A stretch of 64,000 bases of DNA from Phycicoccus sp. Root101 (GTDB taxonomy: Bacteria > Actinomycetota > Actinomycetes > Actinomycetales > Dermatophilaceae): contig NZ_LMCM01000008.1 in NCBI RefSeq assembly GCF_001426245.1, positions 186,001 through 250,000 of the forward strand, written 5' to 3'. This document shows positions 35,035-46,178 of the stretch, one piece after another. The notes beneath the pieces were generated by a model, which saw nothing but the letters and a program-made list of their open reading frames with translations, had not been told where the DNA came from and ran no database searches. The position numbers and the translations under genes are program-made. Position 1 is the first letter of the stretch. Each line of letters opens with the position of its first letter.

Positions 35035-36332
35035 GCCCGACCTTCTCCTCCCTGTCCGTGCGGAACTACCGCATCTACGCCACCGGCGCGTTCATCTCCA
35101 ACATCGGCACGTGGATGGGCCGCGTCGCGCAGGACTGGCTGGTCCTGACCGAGCTGACGAACCACTCGTCCACCGCGCTCGGCATCGTCACGGGGCTGCA
35201 GTTCCTGCCGTTCCTCCTGCTCGCGCCGTGGGCCGGGATGATCGCCGACCGCTACCCCAAGCGCGTCATCCTCGCGATCACCCAGACGGCACTCGCACTG
35301 TCGTCCCTGGCCCTGGGCCTGCTCGTCGTCACGGGCACCGCGCAGCTGTGGATGGTCTACGCCATCGCGCTGTTCACCGGTGTCGCGACGGCCGTGGACA
35401 ACCCGGCCCGCCAGACGTTCGTCTCCGAGATGGTGCCGCGGGAGCGGCTCGCCAACGCCGTGTCGCTCAACAGCGCCAGCTTCAACGCCGGCCGACTCGT
35501 GGGCCCCGGCGTCGCCGGCCTGACCATCGCCGCGTTCGGCACCGGGTGGACGCTGCTGCTCAACACGCTGACGTTCGTCGCCGTGCTCATCGCCCTGGGG
35601 TCGATGACCCGCTCCGAGCTGAAGCCCGCCCCGACGCTGTCACGCGGGAAGGGCGCCATCCGCGAGGGCGTCCGGTACGTCCGGGGTCGGCCCGACATCA
35701 TGCTCGTGATGGCTCTGGTCTTCGTGCTGGGGACGTTCGGGATGAACTTCCAGATCACGACCGCGCTCATGGCGACCCGGGAGTTCGGCAAGGGCCCGCA
35801 GGAGTACGGCCTGCTCGGCTCCATCATGGCGATCGGGTCGCTGTCGGCGGCCTTGCTGTCGGCCCGACGCGCCCGCCCGCGTCTGCGGATCCTGCTCCTC
35901 GCGTTCGTCGGCTTCACCATCTCCAGCGGGCTCGCCGCGGTCGCGCCGACCTACACCTTGTTTGCCTTGGCGCTGGTCCCCGTCGGGCTGTCCGCCCTGA
36001 CGGCGCTGACCACCGCCAACGCCATGGTGCAGCTCACCGTCGACTCCGCGATGCGTGGCCGCGTGATGGCGCTCTACATGGCCATCTTCATGGGTGGGAC
36101 GCCGCTCGGCGCTCCGGTCATCGGCTGGATCGGTGACGTGTGGGGCCCGCGCTGGACCATCGGGATCGGCACCATCGCCGTCGGGCTCGTCACCGTGGTG
36201 GTGTCGGTCTGGCTCGCGAAGCACGAGAATGTCCAGGTGACCTACGAGACCAAGCGCCGCCCGCGGCTGCGGATCCGGACCGTTCCGGCGCCGACACCGG
36301 TCTCGGAGCCGGTTCCCGAGGCTGTGCGATGA
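35031..36332 (+). CDS. MFS transporter (MFS_3, EntS-like exporter)
   Basis: A 433-residue protein with about 12 membrane segments. The start FSSLSVRNYRIYATGAFISNIGTWMGRVAQDWLVL is typical of MFS_3 members, and GMIADRYPKRVILAI is the loop 2-3 signature. DNPARQTFVSEMVPRERLANAVSLNS is another hallmark. The C-terminus is basic and Pro-rich. It is coupled to the upstream MarR gene and the downstream 28-codon ORF by ATGA overlaps. Probably a drug or metabolite exporter. Confidence 0.92.
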   Translation: MSPTFSSLSVRNYRIYATGAFISNIGTWMGRVAQDWLVLTELTNHSSTALGIVTGLQFLPFLLLAPWAGMIADRYPKRVILAITQTALALSSLALGLLVVTGTAQLWMVYAIALFTGVATAVDNPARQTFVSEMVPRERLANAVSLNSASFNAGRLVGPGVAGLTIAAFGTGWTLLLNTLTFVAVLIALGSMTRSELKPAPTLSRGKGAIREGVRYVRGRPDIMLVMALVFVLGTFGMNFQITTALMATREFGKGPQEYGLLGSIMAIGSLSAALLSARRARPRLRILLLAFVGFTISSGLAAVAPTYTLFALALVPVGLSALTALTTANAMVQLTVDSAMRGRVMALYMAIFMGGTPLGAPVIGWIGDVWGPRWTIGIGTIAVGLVTVVVSVWLAKHENVQVTYETKRRPRLRIRTVPAPTPVSEPVPEAVR

Positions 36333-36415
36333 CACCGGTCTTCCGCCGGCGCGTGACCATCGCCGTCCTGGCCATCGTCGTCGCCGTGGCGGTCCTCGCC
36401 AGCCTCGTGCGCTGA
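36329..36415 (+). CDS. 28-residue single-pass membrane micropeptide
   Basis: A 28-codon ORF whose ATG overlaps the MFS stop (ATGA). The sequence starts MTPVFRRRVTIAV and continues as an uninterrupted hydrophobic helix ending SLVR: a basic N-terminus plus one membrane segment. Base composition at third positions (nearly all G/C) fits coding. By analogy with AcrZ-type peptides it may modulate the MFS exporter; this is inference from size and coupling. Confidence 0.6.
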   Translation: MTPVFRRRVTIAVLAIVVAVAVLASLVR

Positions 36416-36485
36416 CGGGTTACCGCAGCGCCCGGTCGTCCATCTGACCGAGGCGCGCTTCCGTGGTCCGCGGGACGCTGGAGCC

Positions 36486-36734
36486 ATGGCAGGCGACCTG
36501 CCCCCGCCGGGTGCGTTGACCATCCGCCCGCTCGGCCCGGGGACCTGGGAGGTGTCGGGCTGCGGCGTCACCCGCCGTTGCGCGACCCTCGAGGGCGCGC
36601 GCCGCTGGGCGTCGTTGCACCTGTCGGACTGCGGGGGCGGCCGGGTCACCCTGCTGGACGAGCAGGGGATGGTCGTCGAGGAGAGCCCCGTGGGTTCCGG
36701 GAGCCTCGCCGCCCTCAGCCGCCGCGACGGGTGA
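36486..36734 (+). CDS. Small conserved-looking hypothetical protein
   Basis: An 82-residue protein starting MAGDLPPPGALTIRPLGPGTW. It has an alpha/beta pattern with EVSGCGVTRRCATLEGARRWA, then GGRVTLLDEQGMVVEE, similar in layout to small DUF2188-like proteins, though I am not sure of that assignment. ATG at 36486, about 70 bp after the micropeptide. No signal peptide or membrane segment. Function unknown. Confidence 0.55.
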   Translation: MAGDLPPPGALTIRPLGPGTWEVSGCGVTRRCATLEGARRWASLHLSDCGGGRVTLLDEQGMVVEESPVGSGSLAALSRRDG

Positions 36735-36770
36735 GGGCGGGCCGCTGGGTGCGGCGAGGGCTCCTCCGCC

Positions 36771-38087
36771 CTACTTGAGTCGGCAGAGGATGACGATCTT
36801 GAGCGGGTTAAGCACGGGGTCGTAGCCGGCGGGGCACTTGCCGTCCTTGGGGAGAAGCGTCAGCGGCGGCTTGGTCGTGCTGGGCGTCGGGGCCGGCTTC
36901 GAGGTGCTGCTGGACGAGGAGGGCTTCGGGGTCGACGAGGTCGAGCTCGGCGTCTGGCCGGTCACCCCACCCACGACACCTCCGACGACACCCCCGACGG
37001 TGCCGGCGAGGCCACCGCCGGCCGTGGTCGAGGGAGCCGGGGTCGAGCCACCCGCACCCGAACCGCCGGTCCCCGAGCCACCCGCGCCGGAGCCGCCCGA
37101 TCCTGCGCCCGCGGCGGACGTGCTGCTGGGCGAGGGGACGGAACCGTTGGCGCCCGGCTTCGACGTGGACGACGCGGACGGCTTGCTGCCTGCGGCGACG
37201 CCGGCGGCGGGTCCGGGCTGGACGACCTCGTTGCCCGTGGGCAGGAAGGGCTGGCCGGTGCGCTGGGCGTCGGAGAGCGTGCCGTCGGGGACGACGGCGA
37301 AACCACCGCGATAGGCGCGGGCGATCGCGAGGACCTCGTCGGCATACGCGTCGCTCTGGTTGTAGCGCAGGACGGCGGTGCGGGCCCCGCTCTCGGTGCC
37401 GAGGTTGCCCGGACCGGAGCAGAGGTAGACCGCGGCGCCGGTCACGGCGTCCATGAGGTTCTGCGGGTCCTTGCGGCCGTCGCCGTTCGCGTCGACGCCC
37501 ACCGAGCGCCAGGTGCCCGGGATGAACTGCATCGGCCCGACCGCGCGGTCGAAGCTCGTGTCGCGGTCGAAGACGCCCCCGTCGGTGTCGCGGATGACCG
37601 CGGTGTTGTTCGTGCCGTTGAGGGGGATGCCGTAGATGCCGGGGCGGACCGTGCCGCTGGCGTCGACGCCGTTGCCGCCGTACCGGCCGTGGTTGGACTC
37701 CACCTTGCCGATCCCGGCCAGGAGGGCCCAGTCGATGTTGCACTCGGCGTCGGCCGCGTCGACGAGCTGCGCCCCGCGACGGTATGCCGCGAGCGCGGCG
37801 GCGGGGATGCCGTTGGCGCTCCCCGACAGCTGCAGGCCCGCGGCGTCGGCGACCTGGGTCGCGGTGGCCTCCGGCGGGGCCGGGAGCTCGGGCAGGGATG
37901 GGAGGGAGGGGGACTCGGGCCGCTGGACGGCGTCCTTCGGCACGGTGACCAGGGGGCTCGAGTCGGCGACCACGTCGGTGCTGGGGTTGCCGTCCGTGGC
38001 CACGAGGACCAGCCCGCTGCCGATCAGGGCCACCGCGGGCAGGGCGGCAGCGATGGTGCGCCAGTTCACGCGGGTCACGCGGGTCAT
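36771..38087 (-). CDS. Secreted lytic murein transglycosylase (MltB/SLT_2-like)
   Basis: A 438-residue protein with an N-terminal signal/anchor (NWRTIAAALPAVALIGSGLVLVA). The transglycosylase domain (about 95-255) has the catalytic Glu in GIGKVESNHGRYG, the NTDGG-like RDTDGGVFD, and AVGPMQFIPGTWRSVG; DANGDGRKDP looks like a calcium-binding loop. The next ~140 residues are Ser/Pro/Gly/Thr-rich, then a small Cys-containing tail (GKCPAGYDPVLNPLKIVILC). It cleaves peptidoglycan glycan strands. ATG at 38087 after GAGGAG. Confidence 0.9.
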   Translation of the reverse strand: MTRVTRVNWRTIAAALPAVALIGSGLVLVATDGNPSTDVVADSSPLVTVPKDAVQRPESPSLPSLPELPAPPEATATQVADAAGLQLSGSANGIPAAALAAYRRGAQLVDAADAECNIDWALLAGIGKVESNHGRYGGNGVDASGTVRPGIYGIPLNGTNNTAVIRDTDGGVFDRDTSFDRAVGPMQFIPGTWRSVGVDANGDGRKDPQNLMDAVTGAAVYLCSGPGNLGTESGARTAVLRYNQSDAYADEVLAIARAYRGGFAVVPDGTLSDAQRTGQPFLPTGNEVVQPGPAAGVAAGSKPSASSTSKPGANGSVPSPSSTSAAGAGSGGSGAGGSGTGGSGAGGSTPAPSTTAGGGLAGTVGGVVGGVVGGVTGQTPSSTSSTPKPSSSSSTSKPAPTPSTTKPPLTLLPKDGKCPAGYDPVLNPLKIVILCRLK

Positions 38088-38190
38088 CGTCGACTCCTCG
38101 GTCCAGTTCTCCCCACCCCCGGGGCTTGTACCGGGAACAACGAGGATTCGGAGCCGAGGTTACGCGCGGGTTGCCGCGGACGCGCGCCGA

Positions 38191-40502
<2,312 letters not shown>

Positions 40503-40584
40503 CGCGAAAGGGTGTCGCAGATGACCCGTTCCTCGCGGAGGGCCTGTGGACAACGCGGTACCTCGGCCAGTCCGGGCCCCACCC

Positions 40585-40596
40585 AGCACAGGTTGC
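40585..40596. repeat. Inner inverted repeat of cassette B (right copy)
   Basis: AGCACAGGTTGC is the exact complement of GCAACCTGTGCT at 39481-39492 on the other side of the gene. Confidence 0.8.
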
Positions 40597-40622
40597 TGCC
40601 CAAGGGGCAGGGAGCACCCTGT

Positions 40623-40666
40623 GCTGACTGCAGCAACCTCTGCTAGCAGAGGTTGCTGCAGTCAGC
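40623..40666. repeat. Perfect 44-bp palindrome B2
   Basis: Half-arm GCTGACTG plus CAGCAACCTCTGCT, then the exact complement, no loop. The inner 30 bp equal B1, but the outer arms differ (GCTGACTG versus GTGGTG) while staying self-complementary. It lies between the nuclease start and the citrate synthase stop. Confidence 0.95.
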
Positions 40667-40709
40667 GGCAGTCAAGGGCAGAGTGCCCCTGGCGGGTATG
40701 GCGCGGGGG

Positions 40710-41807
40710 TCAGGCGCGGTGGCCGGTGACGGCGTCGAGGCCGCGGGGGCCCTCGCCGACGTACCGGGAGGACGGGCGGATCAGGCGACCGGTCTTCTTC
40801 TGCTCGAGGACGTGGGCGGACCAGCCGGCGGTGCGCGCCGAGACGAACAGCGGCGTCATCATGTGGCCGGGGACGTCGGCGAAGTCGAGCAGCACGGCTG
40901 CCCAGTAGTCGACGTTGGTCTCCAGGACGCGGTCGGGCTGGCGCTCGCGCAGCTCGGTGAGCGCAGCCTGCTCGAGCTCGAGGGCCACCTGGTAGCGCGG
41001 AGCCCCGAGCCGCTTGCAGGTGTCGCGCAGGACGGCGGCGCGCGGGTCGTAGGCCCGGTAGACCCGGTGCCCGAAGCCCATCAGGCGCTCGCCGCGGTCG
41101 AGGACGTCCTTGACGTAGGCCCGGGCATCGCCGGTCCGCTCGACGCCCTCGATCATGTGCTGGGCGCGGGACGGCGCACCACCGTGCAGCGGCCCGGACA
41201 GTGCTCCGATGGCGCCCGAGAGGCAGGCGGCGACGTCGGCGCCGGTGGAGGCGATGACGCGGGCGGTGAAGGTCGAGGCGTTCATGCCGTGCTCGGCCGC
41301 CGACGTGAAGTAGGCGTCGATCGCCTCGACGTGCGCCGGGTCGGGCTCGCCGCGCCAGCGGATCATGAACCGCTCCACGATCGTCCTGCCCTCGTCGACC
41401 CGCGCCTGCGGCACCATCGGGGTGTTCTGCCCGTGGGCGGACTGCGCGATGAACGACAGGATCATCACCGAGGCGCGGGCCAGGTCGTCGCGGGCCTGCT
41501 CGGGGGAGATGTCCAGCAGGGGCTTGAACCCCCACAGCGGTGCGAGCTGGGCGATCGCCGACTGCGCGTCGACACGGATGTCGCCCGTGTGCACCGGGAG
41601 CGGGAACGGCTCGGCCGGCGGCAGCCCGCGCTCGAACGAGTTGTCGACGAGCAGGCCCCAGACCTGTCCGAAGCTGACCTTGCCGACCAGGTCCTTGAGG
41701 TCGACCCCGCGGTAACGGAGCGAGCCGCCCTCCTTGTCGGGTTCGGCGATCTCGGACTCGAAGGCGATGACACCCTCGAGCCCGGGCTTGAAGTCACTGT
41801 CGGACAT
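40710..41807 (-). CDS. citA: Citrate synthase (citrate synthase 2 type)
   Basis: A 365-residue enzyme condensing oxaloacetate and acetyl-CoA. Signatures are GLEGVIAFESEIAEPDKEGGSL split by family spacing, SLRYRGVDLKDL, the catalytic His in SAAEHGMNASTF, LSGPLHGGAPSRA, MGFGHRVYRAYDPRA and the late Asp in VDYWAAVLLDFADVP. ATG at 41807 was taken; a GTG nine codons upstream is possible. It is the shorter form paired with serC and pdxH in other actinobacteria. Cassette B lies directly downstream. Confidence 0.93.
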   Translation of the reverse strand: MSDSDFKPGLEGVIAFESEIAEPDKEGGSLRYRGVDLKDLVGKVSFGQVWGLLVDNSFERGLPPAEPFPLPVHTGDIRVDAQSAIAQLAPLWGFKPLLDISPEQARDDLARASVMILSFIAQSAHGQNTPMVPQARVDEGRTIVERFMIRWRGEPDPAHVEAIDAYFTSAAEHGMNASTFTARVIASTGADVAACLSGAIGALSGPLHGGAPSRAQHMIEGVERTGDARAYVKDVLDRGERLMGFGHRVYRAYDPRAAVLRDTCKRLGAPRYQVALELEQAALTELRERQPDRVLETNVDYWAAVLLDFADVPGHMMTPLFVSARTAGWSAHVLEQKKTGRLIRPSSRYVGEGPRGLDAVTGHRA

Positions 41808-41893
41808 CGGGTCCCCGATCTTGTTCGTCAACACTGGCGATGGTCAGGCTCGGGACATTCTGCACCGTCGGCGCCGTCCGCCACCATGGAGCC

Positions 41894-42484
41894 ATGCTCA
41901 TCGCGGACGAGGACTACGACGGCGAGACGTTCACGGGCGACCTCGGGGGCGGTTCGGGAGCCTCGGCGGAGAACGCCCGGTTCCTCGAGTGCACGTTCGA
42001 CGAGGCGGACCTGTCGTCGCTGCGGGCGTCGCGTGCGCGGTTCAGCGAGTGCGGGCTCACCGGGGTGCGTGGGGCGGGGGTGGACCTCTCGGAGACGACG
42101 TGGCAGGACTGCACCGTCCGCGGTGCCCGGCTCGGCGCCGTCCAGCTGTATGGCGCGCAGCTGCGCCGCGTCCGCTTCGAGGGCTGCAAGATCGAGTTCC
42201 TCAACCTGCGCGGGGCCAAGCTCCTCGACGTGCAGTTCGTCGACTGCCAGCTCGTCGAGCCGGATCTCGCCGAGGCCGAGCTGACCCGGGTCAGAGTGGA
42301 GGGTGGCCGGGTCATCGCCCCGGACTTCTCCCGCGCCCGGCTCAAGGACGTCGACCTGAGCTCGTCGGTGGTCAGCGCGCCACGCGGGATCACCGGGATG
42401 GCGGGCGCGACGATCTCGCGCCTGCAGCTCATCGACCTTGCCGAGGCGTTCGCCGTGGAGCTGAACCTCAAGGTCACCGACTGA
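41894..42484 (+). CDS. Pentapeptide-repeat protein
   Basis: A 196-residue protein built of A(D/N)LXX-like pentapeptides: FDEADLSSLRASRARF, VRGAGVDLSETTW, VRGARLGAVQLYGAQL, NLRGAKLLDVQF and DLAEAELTRVRV. It should fold as a right-handed quadrilateral beta-helix, like MfpA/Qnr DNA mimics. A C-terminal cap (PRGITGMAGATISRLQLIDLAEAF) follows. ATG at 41894. A role in gyrase protection is possible but not shown. Divergent from citA. Confidence 0.85.
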   Translation: MLIADEDYDGETFTGDLGGGSGASAENARFLECTFDEADLSSLRASRARFSECGLTGVRGAGVDLSETTWQDCTVRGARLGAVQLYGAQLRRVRFEGCKIEFLNLRGAKLLDVQFVDCQLVEPDLAEAELTRVRVEGGRVIAPDFSRARLKDVDLSSSVVSAPRGITGMAGATISRLQLIDLAEAFAVELNLKVTD

Positions 42485-42487
42485 GGG

Positions 42488-43357
42488 TCAGCCCTTCGCG
42501 CGGCGCTTGTCCCGGACCGACAGGCTCTGCTTGCCCTCGTCGCGGATCTCGAACAGCTCGATCGCCTTGAGGAGCTTGATCAACGAGCCGTAGCCGTAGT
42601 TGCGGGAGTCGAACGACGACTGGTTCGAGATGTACTGCCCGATCGTGCTGACCCTGGCCCAGCCGTCCTCGTCGGCAGCGCCCTCGGCAGCGTTGCGCAG
42701 CATCCGGACCAGGCGCGCGTCGCCCTTGAGGTCGGCGGGGCTGCGCCGCGACGAGGACGGAGCGTCCGTGGCCTTGCTGGCGGCCGCAGCCGCGGCGGTC
42801 GCCGCCTTCTTGCGTGCCGTCGTCCGCTTGGCGGTCGGGGCCGCCGCGGCAGCCGGCTCGGCAACGGGCTCGGCAACGGGCTCGGCCGCCGCGGAAACCG
42901 GCTCGACCACCTCCTCCTCGGGCTCGGAGAGCTGGTCGAGCCGCAGGAACTTCGTGCAGGCGGTCTGGAACGGCTCGGGCGTCTTCGCCTCGCCGAACCC
43001 GTACACCTGGGCCCCCTTGGCGCGCAGGTGCATCACGAGCGGGGTGAAGTCGGCGTCCGAGGACACGATCCCGAACGCGTCGGGGTGATCGTTGTAGAGC
43101 AGCGCCATCGCGTCGACGACCATCGCCATGTCGCTGGCGTTCTTGCCGCGGGAGTAGTCGAACTGCTGGATCGGCTGGATCGCGTTGGCGTGCAGCACCT
43201 CGGTCCACGGCCGCAGACCGGGCTTGGTCCAGTTGCCGTACGCCCGGCGGATGCTCGTCTCCCCGAGCTTGGACAGCTCGCTGAGGATGAGGTCGAGCTT
43301 CTTGGCGGAGGAGTTGTCCGCATCGATGAGCAGGGCGATGCGTGCGCGGGGGTCCAT
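42488..43357 (-). CDS. NYN (PIN-like) ribonuclease domain protein with OST-HTH/LOTUS domain
   Basis: A 289-residue protein. The NYN domain (1-150) has acidic catalytic residues in LLIDADN, KNASDMAMVVDAM and VSSDADFTPLV. A low-complexity linker (repeated AEPVAEP, then Lys/Arg/Ala-rich) leads to a C-terminal OST-HTH domain with LVRMLRNAAEGAADEDGWARVS and YGSLIKLLKAIELFEI. This pairing resembles LabA/MARF1-like RNA-processing proteins. ATG at 43357. It converges on the pentapeptide gene 3 bp away. The RNA target is unknown. Confidence 0.9.
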   Translation of the reverse strand: MDPRARIALLIDADNSSAKKLDLILSELSKLGETSIRRAYGNWTKPGLRPWTEVLHANAIQPIQQFDYSRGKNASDMAMVVDAMALLYNDHPDAFGIVSSDADFTPLVMHLRAKGAQVYGFGEAKTPEPFQTACTKFLRLDQLSEPEEEVVEPVSAAAEPVAEPVAEPAAAAAPTAKRTTARKKAATAAAAAASKATDAPSSSRRSPADLKGDARLVRMLRNAAEGAADEDGWARVSTIGQYISNQSSFDSRNYGYGSLIKLLKAIELFEIRDEGKQSLSVRDKRRAKG

Positions 43358-43419
43358 GCCGCGACGCTACGCCCGGAACCGCGGCACGGGGCGCGGGCCA
43401 CGCGGCATACAGTCCTCTG

Positions 43420-44697
43420 GTGCCGTTGCTCCTCGACCTCGCCCCGCTCCGGGAGAACGCGCCGTACCGCCGCCTGTATGCCGGGTTCACCCTCTCGAAC
43501 GTCGGCTCCCAGCTCGCGGTGGTCGCCATCGGCCTGCAGGTCTACTCGCTCACGCACAGCACCGCGGCGGTCGGCATCGTGGGCCTCTGCGCGTTGGTGC
43601 CGTTGGTGTTCATGGGCCTGTACGGCGGCACGCTGGTCGACCACTACGACCGCCGGGTCGTGGGGCTGGTCGCGCAGGGGGTGGCCCTCGTGACGAGCCT
43701 GCTCTGCGCCCTGCAGGCCTGGCTCGGCAACACGCAGGTGTGGGTCCTCTACCTGCTGGTCGCGGTGTGGAACGGCGCGTTCGCCGTCTCCTCACCCGCT
43801 CGCAGCTCGATCTACCCACGCATCCTGCGGCGCGACCAGCTCCCCGCGGCCAACGCGTTGTCCGTCTTCGCGATGAACGCCTCGATGACCGTCGGCCCGC
43901 TGCTCGCTGGTGTCCTCGTCGATGCAGGCGGGTTCAAGGCGGCCTACACGACCGATGCCGTCATCACGACCGCGGCCCTGTGGGGTCTTGCCAAGCTCCC
44001 GCCGCTCCCGCCCGAGCCGACGGAGGAGGGTGCGACACCGAGCAAGCCCGGACTGCGTTCTGTCCTCGACGGATTCGCGTTCCTCGCCACCCGCCCGAAC
44101 GTCCGCATGACGTTCGTCGCCGACATCGCCGCGATGCTGCTGGCCCAGCCCCGGGTGCTGTTCCCCGCCGCCGGCGCGGTGATCTTCGGCGGCGGCGCCA
44201 GGACCGTCGGCGCCCTCAGCGCGGCGGCGGCGGTCGGCGGGATCGTCGCGATGTTCTTCTCGGGACGGCTCGGCCACGTGCGACGGCAGGGGCTGGCGAT
44301 CATGGTGTCGATCGTCGGCTGGGGGTTCGCGATCGCCGGCCTCGGTGCGGCCATGCTGGCCGCCGGGGGAGTGCTCAGCCGCGGCCACGCCTTGTGGTTC
44401 GGCCTGCTGGCGATGGCGGTCGCCGGGGCGGCGGACTCGGTGAGCTCGGTGTTCCGCACGACGATCCTCCAGGCCGCGACGCCGGACCACCTGCGCGGGC
44501 GGCTGCAGGGCGTGTTCATCGTGGTGGTGGCCGGTGGACCGCGCCTCGGCGAGATGGCGGGAGGCTTCCTGTCGACCGGCGTCGGTGAGGCGTGGACGGC
44601 CGTGATCGGCGGTATGGCGTGCGTGCTCGCCATCGTCGTCCTGGCCCGCGTGCAGTCGGGCTTCCTGCGCTACGACGCCCGCCACCCCACGCCGTAG
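43420..44697 (+). CDS. MFS transporter (MFS_3-like)
   Basis: A 425-residue protein with 12 likely membrane segments. LDLAPLRENAPYRRLYAGFTLSNVGSQLAVVA is a typical start, YGGTLVDHYDRRVVGLVAQG the loop 2-3 motif, and SPARSSIYPRILRRDQLPAANAL a family hallmark. The substrate is unknown. The GTG at 43420 (PLLLDLAPL) is chosen because the upstream part overlaps the divergent NYN promoter. It converges on the MpaB-like gene. Confidence 0.88.
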   Translation: MPLLLDLAPLRENAPYRRLYAGFTLSNVGSQLAVVAIGLQVYSLTHSTAAVGIVGLCALVPLVFMGLYGGTLVDHYDRRVVGLVAQGVALVTSLLCALQAWLGNTQVWVLYLLVAVWNGAFAVSSPARSSIYPRILRRDQLPAANALSVFAMNASMTVGPLLAGVLVDAGGFKAAYTTDAVITTAALWGLAKLPPLPPEPTEEGATPSKPGLRSVLDGFAFLATRPNVRMTFVADIAAMLLAQPRVLFPAAGAVIFGGGARTVGALSAAAAVGGIVAMFFSGRLGHVRRQGLAIMVSIVGWGFAIAGLGAAMLAAGGVLSRGHALWFGLLAMAVAGAADSVSSVFRTTILQAATPDHLRGRLQGVFIVVVAGGPRLGEMAGGFLSTGVGEAWTAVIGGMACVLAIVVLARVQSGFLRYDARHPTP

Positions 44698-44807
44698 CCG
44701 GCCAGCGGGCGAGGACCGCCGGTTCGCTGCCCTCAGGCACCCGGTGCCGGGGCCTCCGAACGCCGGTCCCCGGGCCTCCGGTTCCCGGGCTTTCGCTTCG
44801 CGGGCCG

Positions 44808-45734
44808 TCAGGCGACGACGTCGCGCTGGGCGAGGGACCGTCGTCGGACGTCGTCAGGGTCCTGCATGGCCCAGCGGACCGTCGCGGTCGCGAAGCCGCC
44901 GATCGGCCGGCCCACGAAGCGCTCGGTGACCGGCAGCCACGGCAGCCGCAGCGGCATGCGGGCCCAGCGGGGGAGCATGGCGACCGCACCGGCGGCGAGC
45001 GCGCTGTACCCCGCGCGGGCCGCAAGCGGCAGCGGCGGGTGCACGAGCAGGAACCGGGCCGCCTCGCGTGCCGCCTCGGTGGACTCCAGCTCGGGGCGGT
45101 AGTCCTCGATGGTCTGGCGCAGGGCCGCGACGGTGCGCGGCGGGTCGATGACGCCCAGGGCCTCGGCGACCACGCAGCTCTGCTCGACGTAGCGGTCGGC
45201 CTCGGCGTCGGTGAGAGGCGTCACGGCGTAGCGCTGGTAGGCCGTGAGGAAGCTGTCGGCCTCGGTGACGTGCACCCACTTCAGCAGGTGCGGGTCGCTG
45301 GCGGAGTAGGGGCGGCCGTCGGGCGCCTTGCCGCGGACCCGCTCGTGGATGCCGCGGATGCGCGCGATCAGCGCCTCCGCGTCCTCGATGGTGCCGAACG
45401 TCGTCGTCGCGAGGAACTCGCTCGTGCGCTGGAGGCGTCCCCACGGGTCACCCTTGTAGCCCGAGTGACCGGCGACGCCGGCCATCGCCAGGGGGTGCAG
45501 GGACTGCAGGAGCAGCGCCCGGATCCCGGCGGGGAACATCGACGCGTCGGCGTGCACGCGCCAGATCGGGTCCTGCGGGGTGAACCACCGCGGACCCTCC
45601 GCACCCCAGATGCGCTCGGCCTTCACCTGGGCGTCGTTGCCGGCGACCTTGGAGCGCAGGGCGTGCGCGAGCTGGCGACGGGCGCCCGCACTGAGCGCGC
45701 CGGCACCGTTCGAGATCGGGTCGAGCAGGGCCAC
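44808..45734 (-). CDS. MpaB-like oxygenase (DUF2236)
   Basis: A 308-residue protein of the ER-bound oxygenase/latex-clearing-like family. Conserved haem-region motifs are DPIWRVHADASMFPAGIRALLLQSLHPLAMAGVAGHS split by family spacing, GRLQRTSEFLATTTFG, HLLKWVHVTEADSFL and FLLVHPPLPLAARAGYSALAAGAVAMLP. Members include mycophenolic acid MpaB and rubber oxygenase. GTG at 45734, one base from the upstream gene's stop, so they form an operon. Substrate unknown. Confidence 0.87.
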   Translation of the reverse strand: MALLDPISNGAGALSAGARRQLAHALRSKVAGNDAQVKAERIWGAEGPRWFTPQDPIWRVHADASMFPAGIRALLLQSLHPLAMAGVAGHSGYKGDPWGRLQRTSEFLATTTFGTIEDAEALIARIRGIHERVRGKAPDGRPYSASDPHLLKWVHVTEADSFLTAYQRYAVTPLTDAEADRYVEQSCVVAEALGVIDPPRTVAALRQTIEDYRPELESTEAAREAARFLLVHPPLPLAARAGYSALAAGAVAMLPRWARMPLRLPWLPVTERFVGRPIGGFATATVRWAMQDPDDVRRRSLAQRDVVA

Positions 45735-45735
45735 C

Positions 45736-46131
45736 TCAGTGACCGCTGCGACGGCGGGGGAGCTGCTTGAGGCGCTCGGCGGGGGTGGGCAGGTCGGCGG
45801 GACGGACCCGCGTCGACAGGTCGCTGTTGGCGATCAGCTCCCCGATGGGCGTCGTGGTGGTCGGGTGCGCGGCGATGGGGTCCTCGCCGGAGAAGACGAC
45901 CCAGACCGCCTCGCCGTGGTCGGCCCGCGGGTCGAACGTCTTGAGGACGGACCCGTCGCGGACGGTCCCGGCGTGCTCGATGGCCCGGCGCCTGGCCTTC
46001 TGCCGGTCGAGGGCCTTCTGCGCTGCAGCCATGGCCGGCTCCTTGGCCTGCTGGGCGAGCACGATCGCGTGCGGGCCGTACTTCACGCCCCACCGGATGA
46101 TGCTGCCGACGGCCTTGCCCTTGCCTGGCAT
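45736..46131 (-). CDS. Conserved hypothetical protein upstream of the MpaB-like gene
   Basis: A 131-residue basic protein, MPGKGKAVGSIIRWGVKYGPH at the start, then a helical AMAAAQKALDRQKARRRAIEHAG and an AVWVVFSGEDPIAAHPTTTTPIG beta region. No membrane segment is evident. ATG at 46131 follows GGGAGG; an upstream ATG would add 11 residues. It ends one base before the oxygenase gene. Function not recognised. Confidence 0.65.
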   Translation of the reverse strand: MPGKGKAVGSIIRWGVKYGPHAIVLAQQAKEPAMAAAQKALDRQKARRRAIEHAGTVRDGSVLKTFDPRADHGEAVWVVFSGEDPIAAHPTTTTPIGELIANSDLSTRVRPADLPTPAERLKQLPRRRSGH

Positions 46132-46178
46132 CGTGCCTCCCTGTCGCTGGCTCGTTCTCCCCACCCTAATCTCGGACC

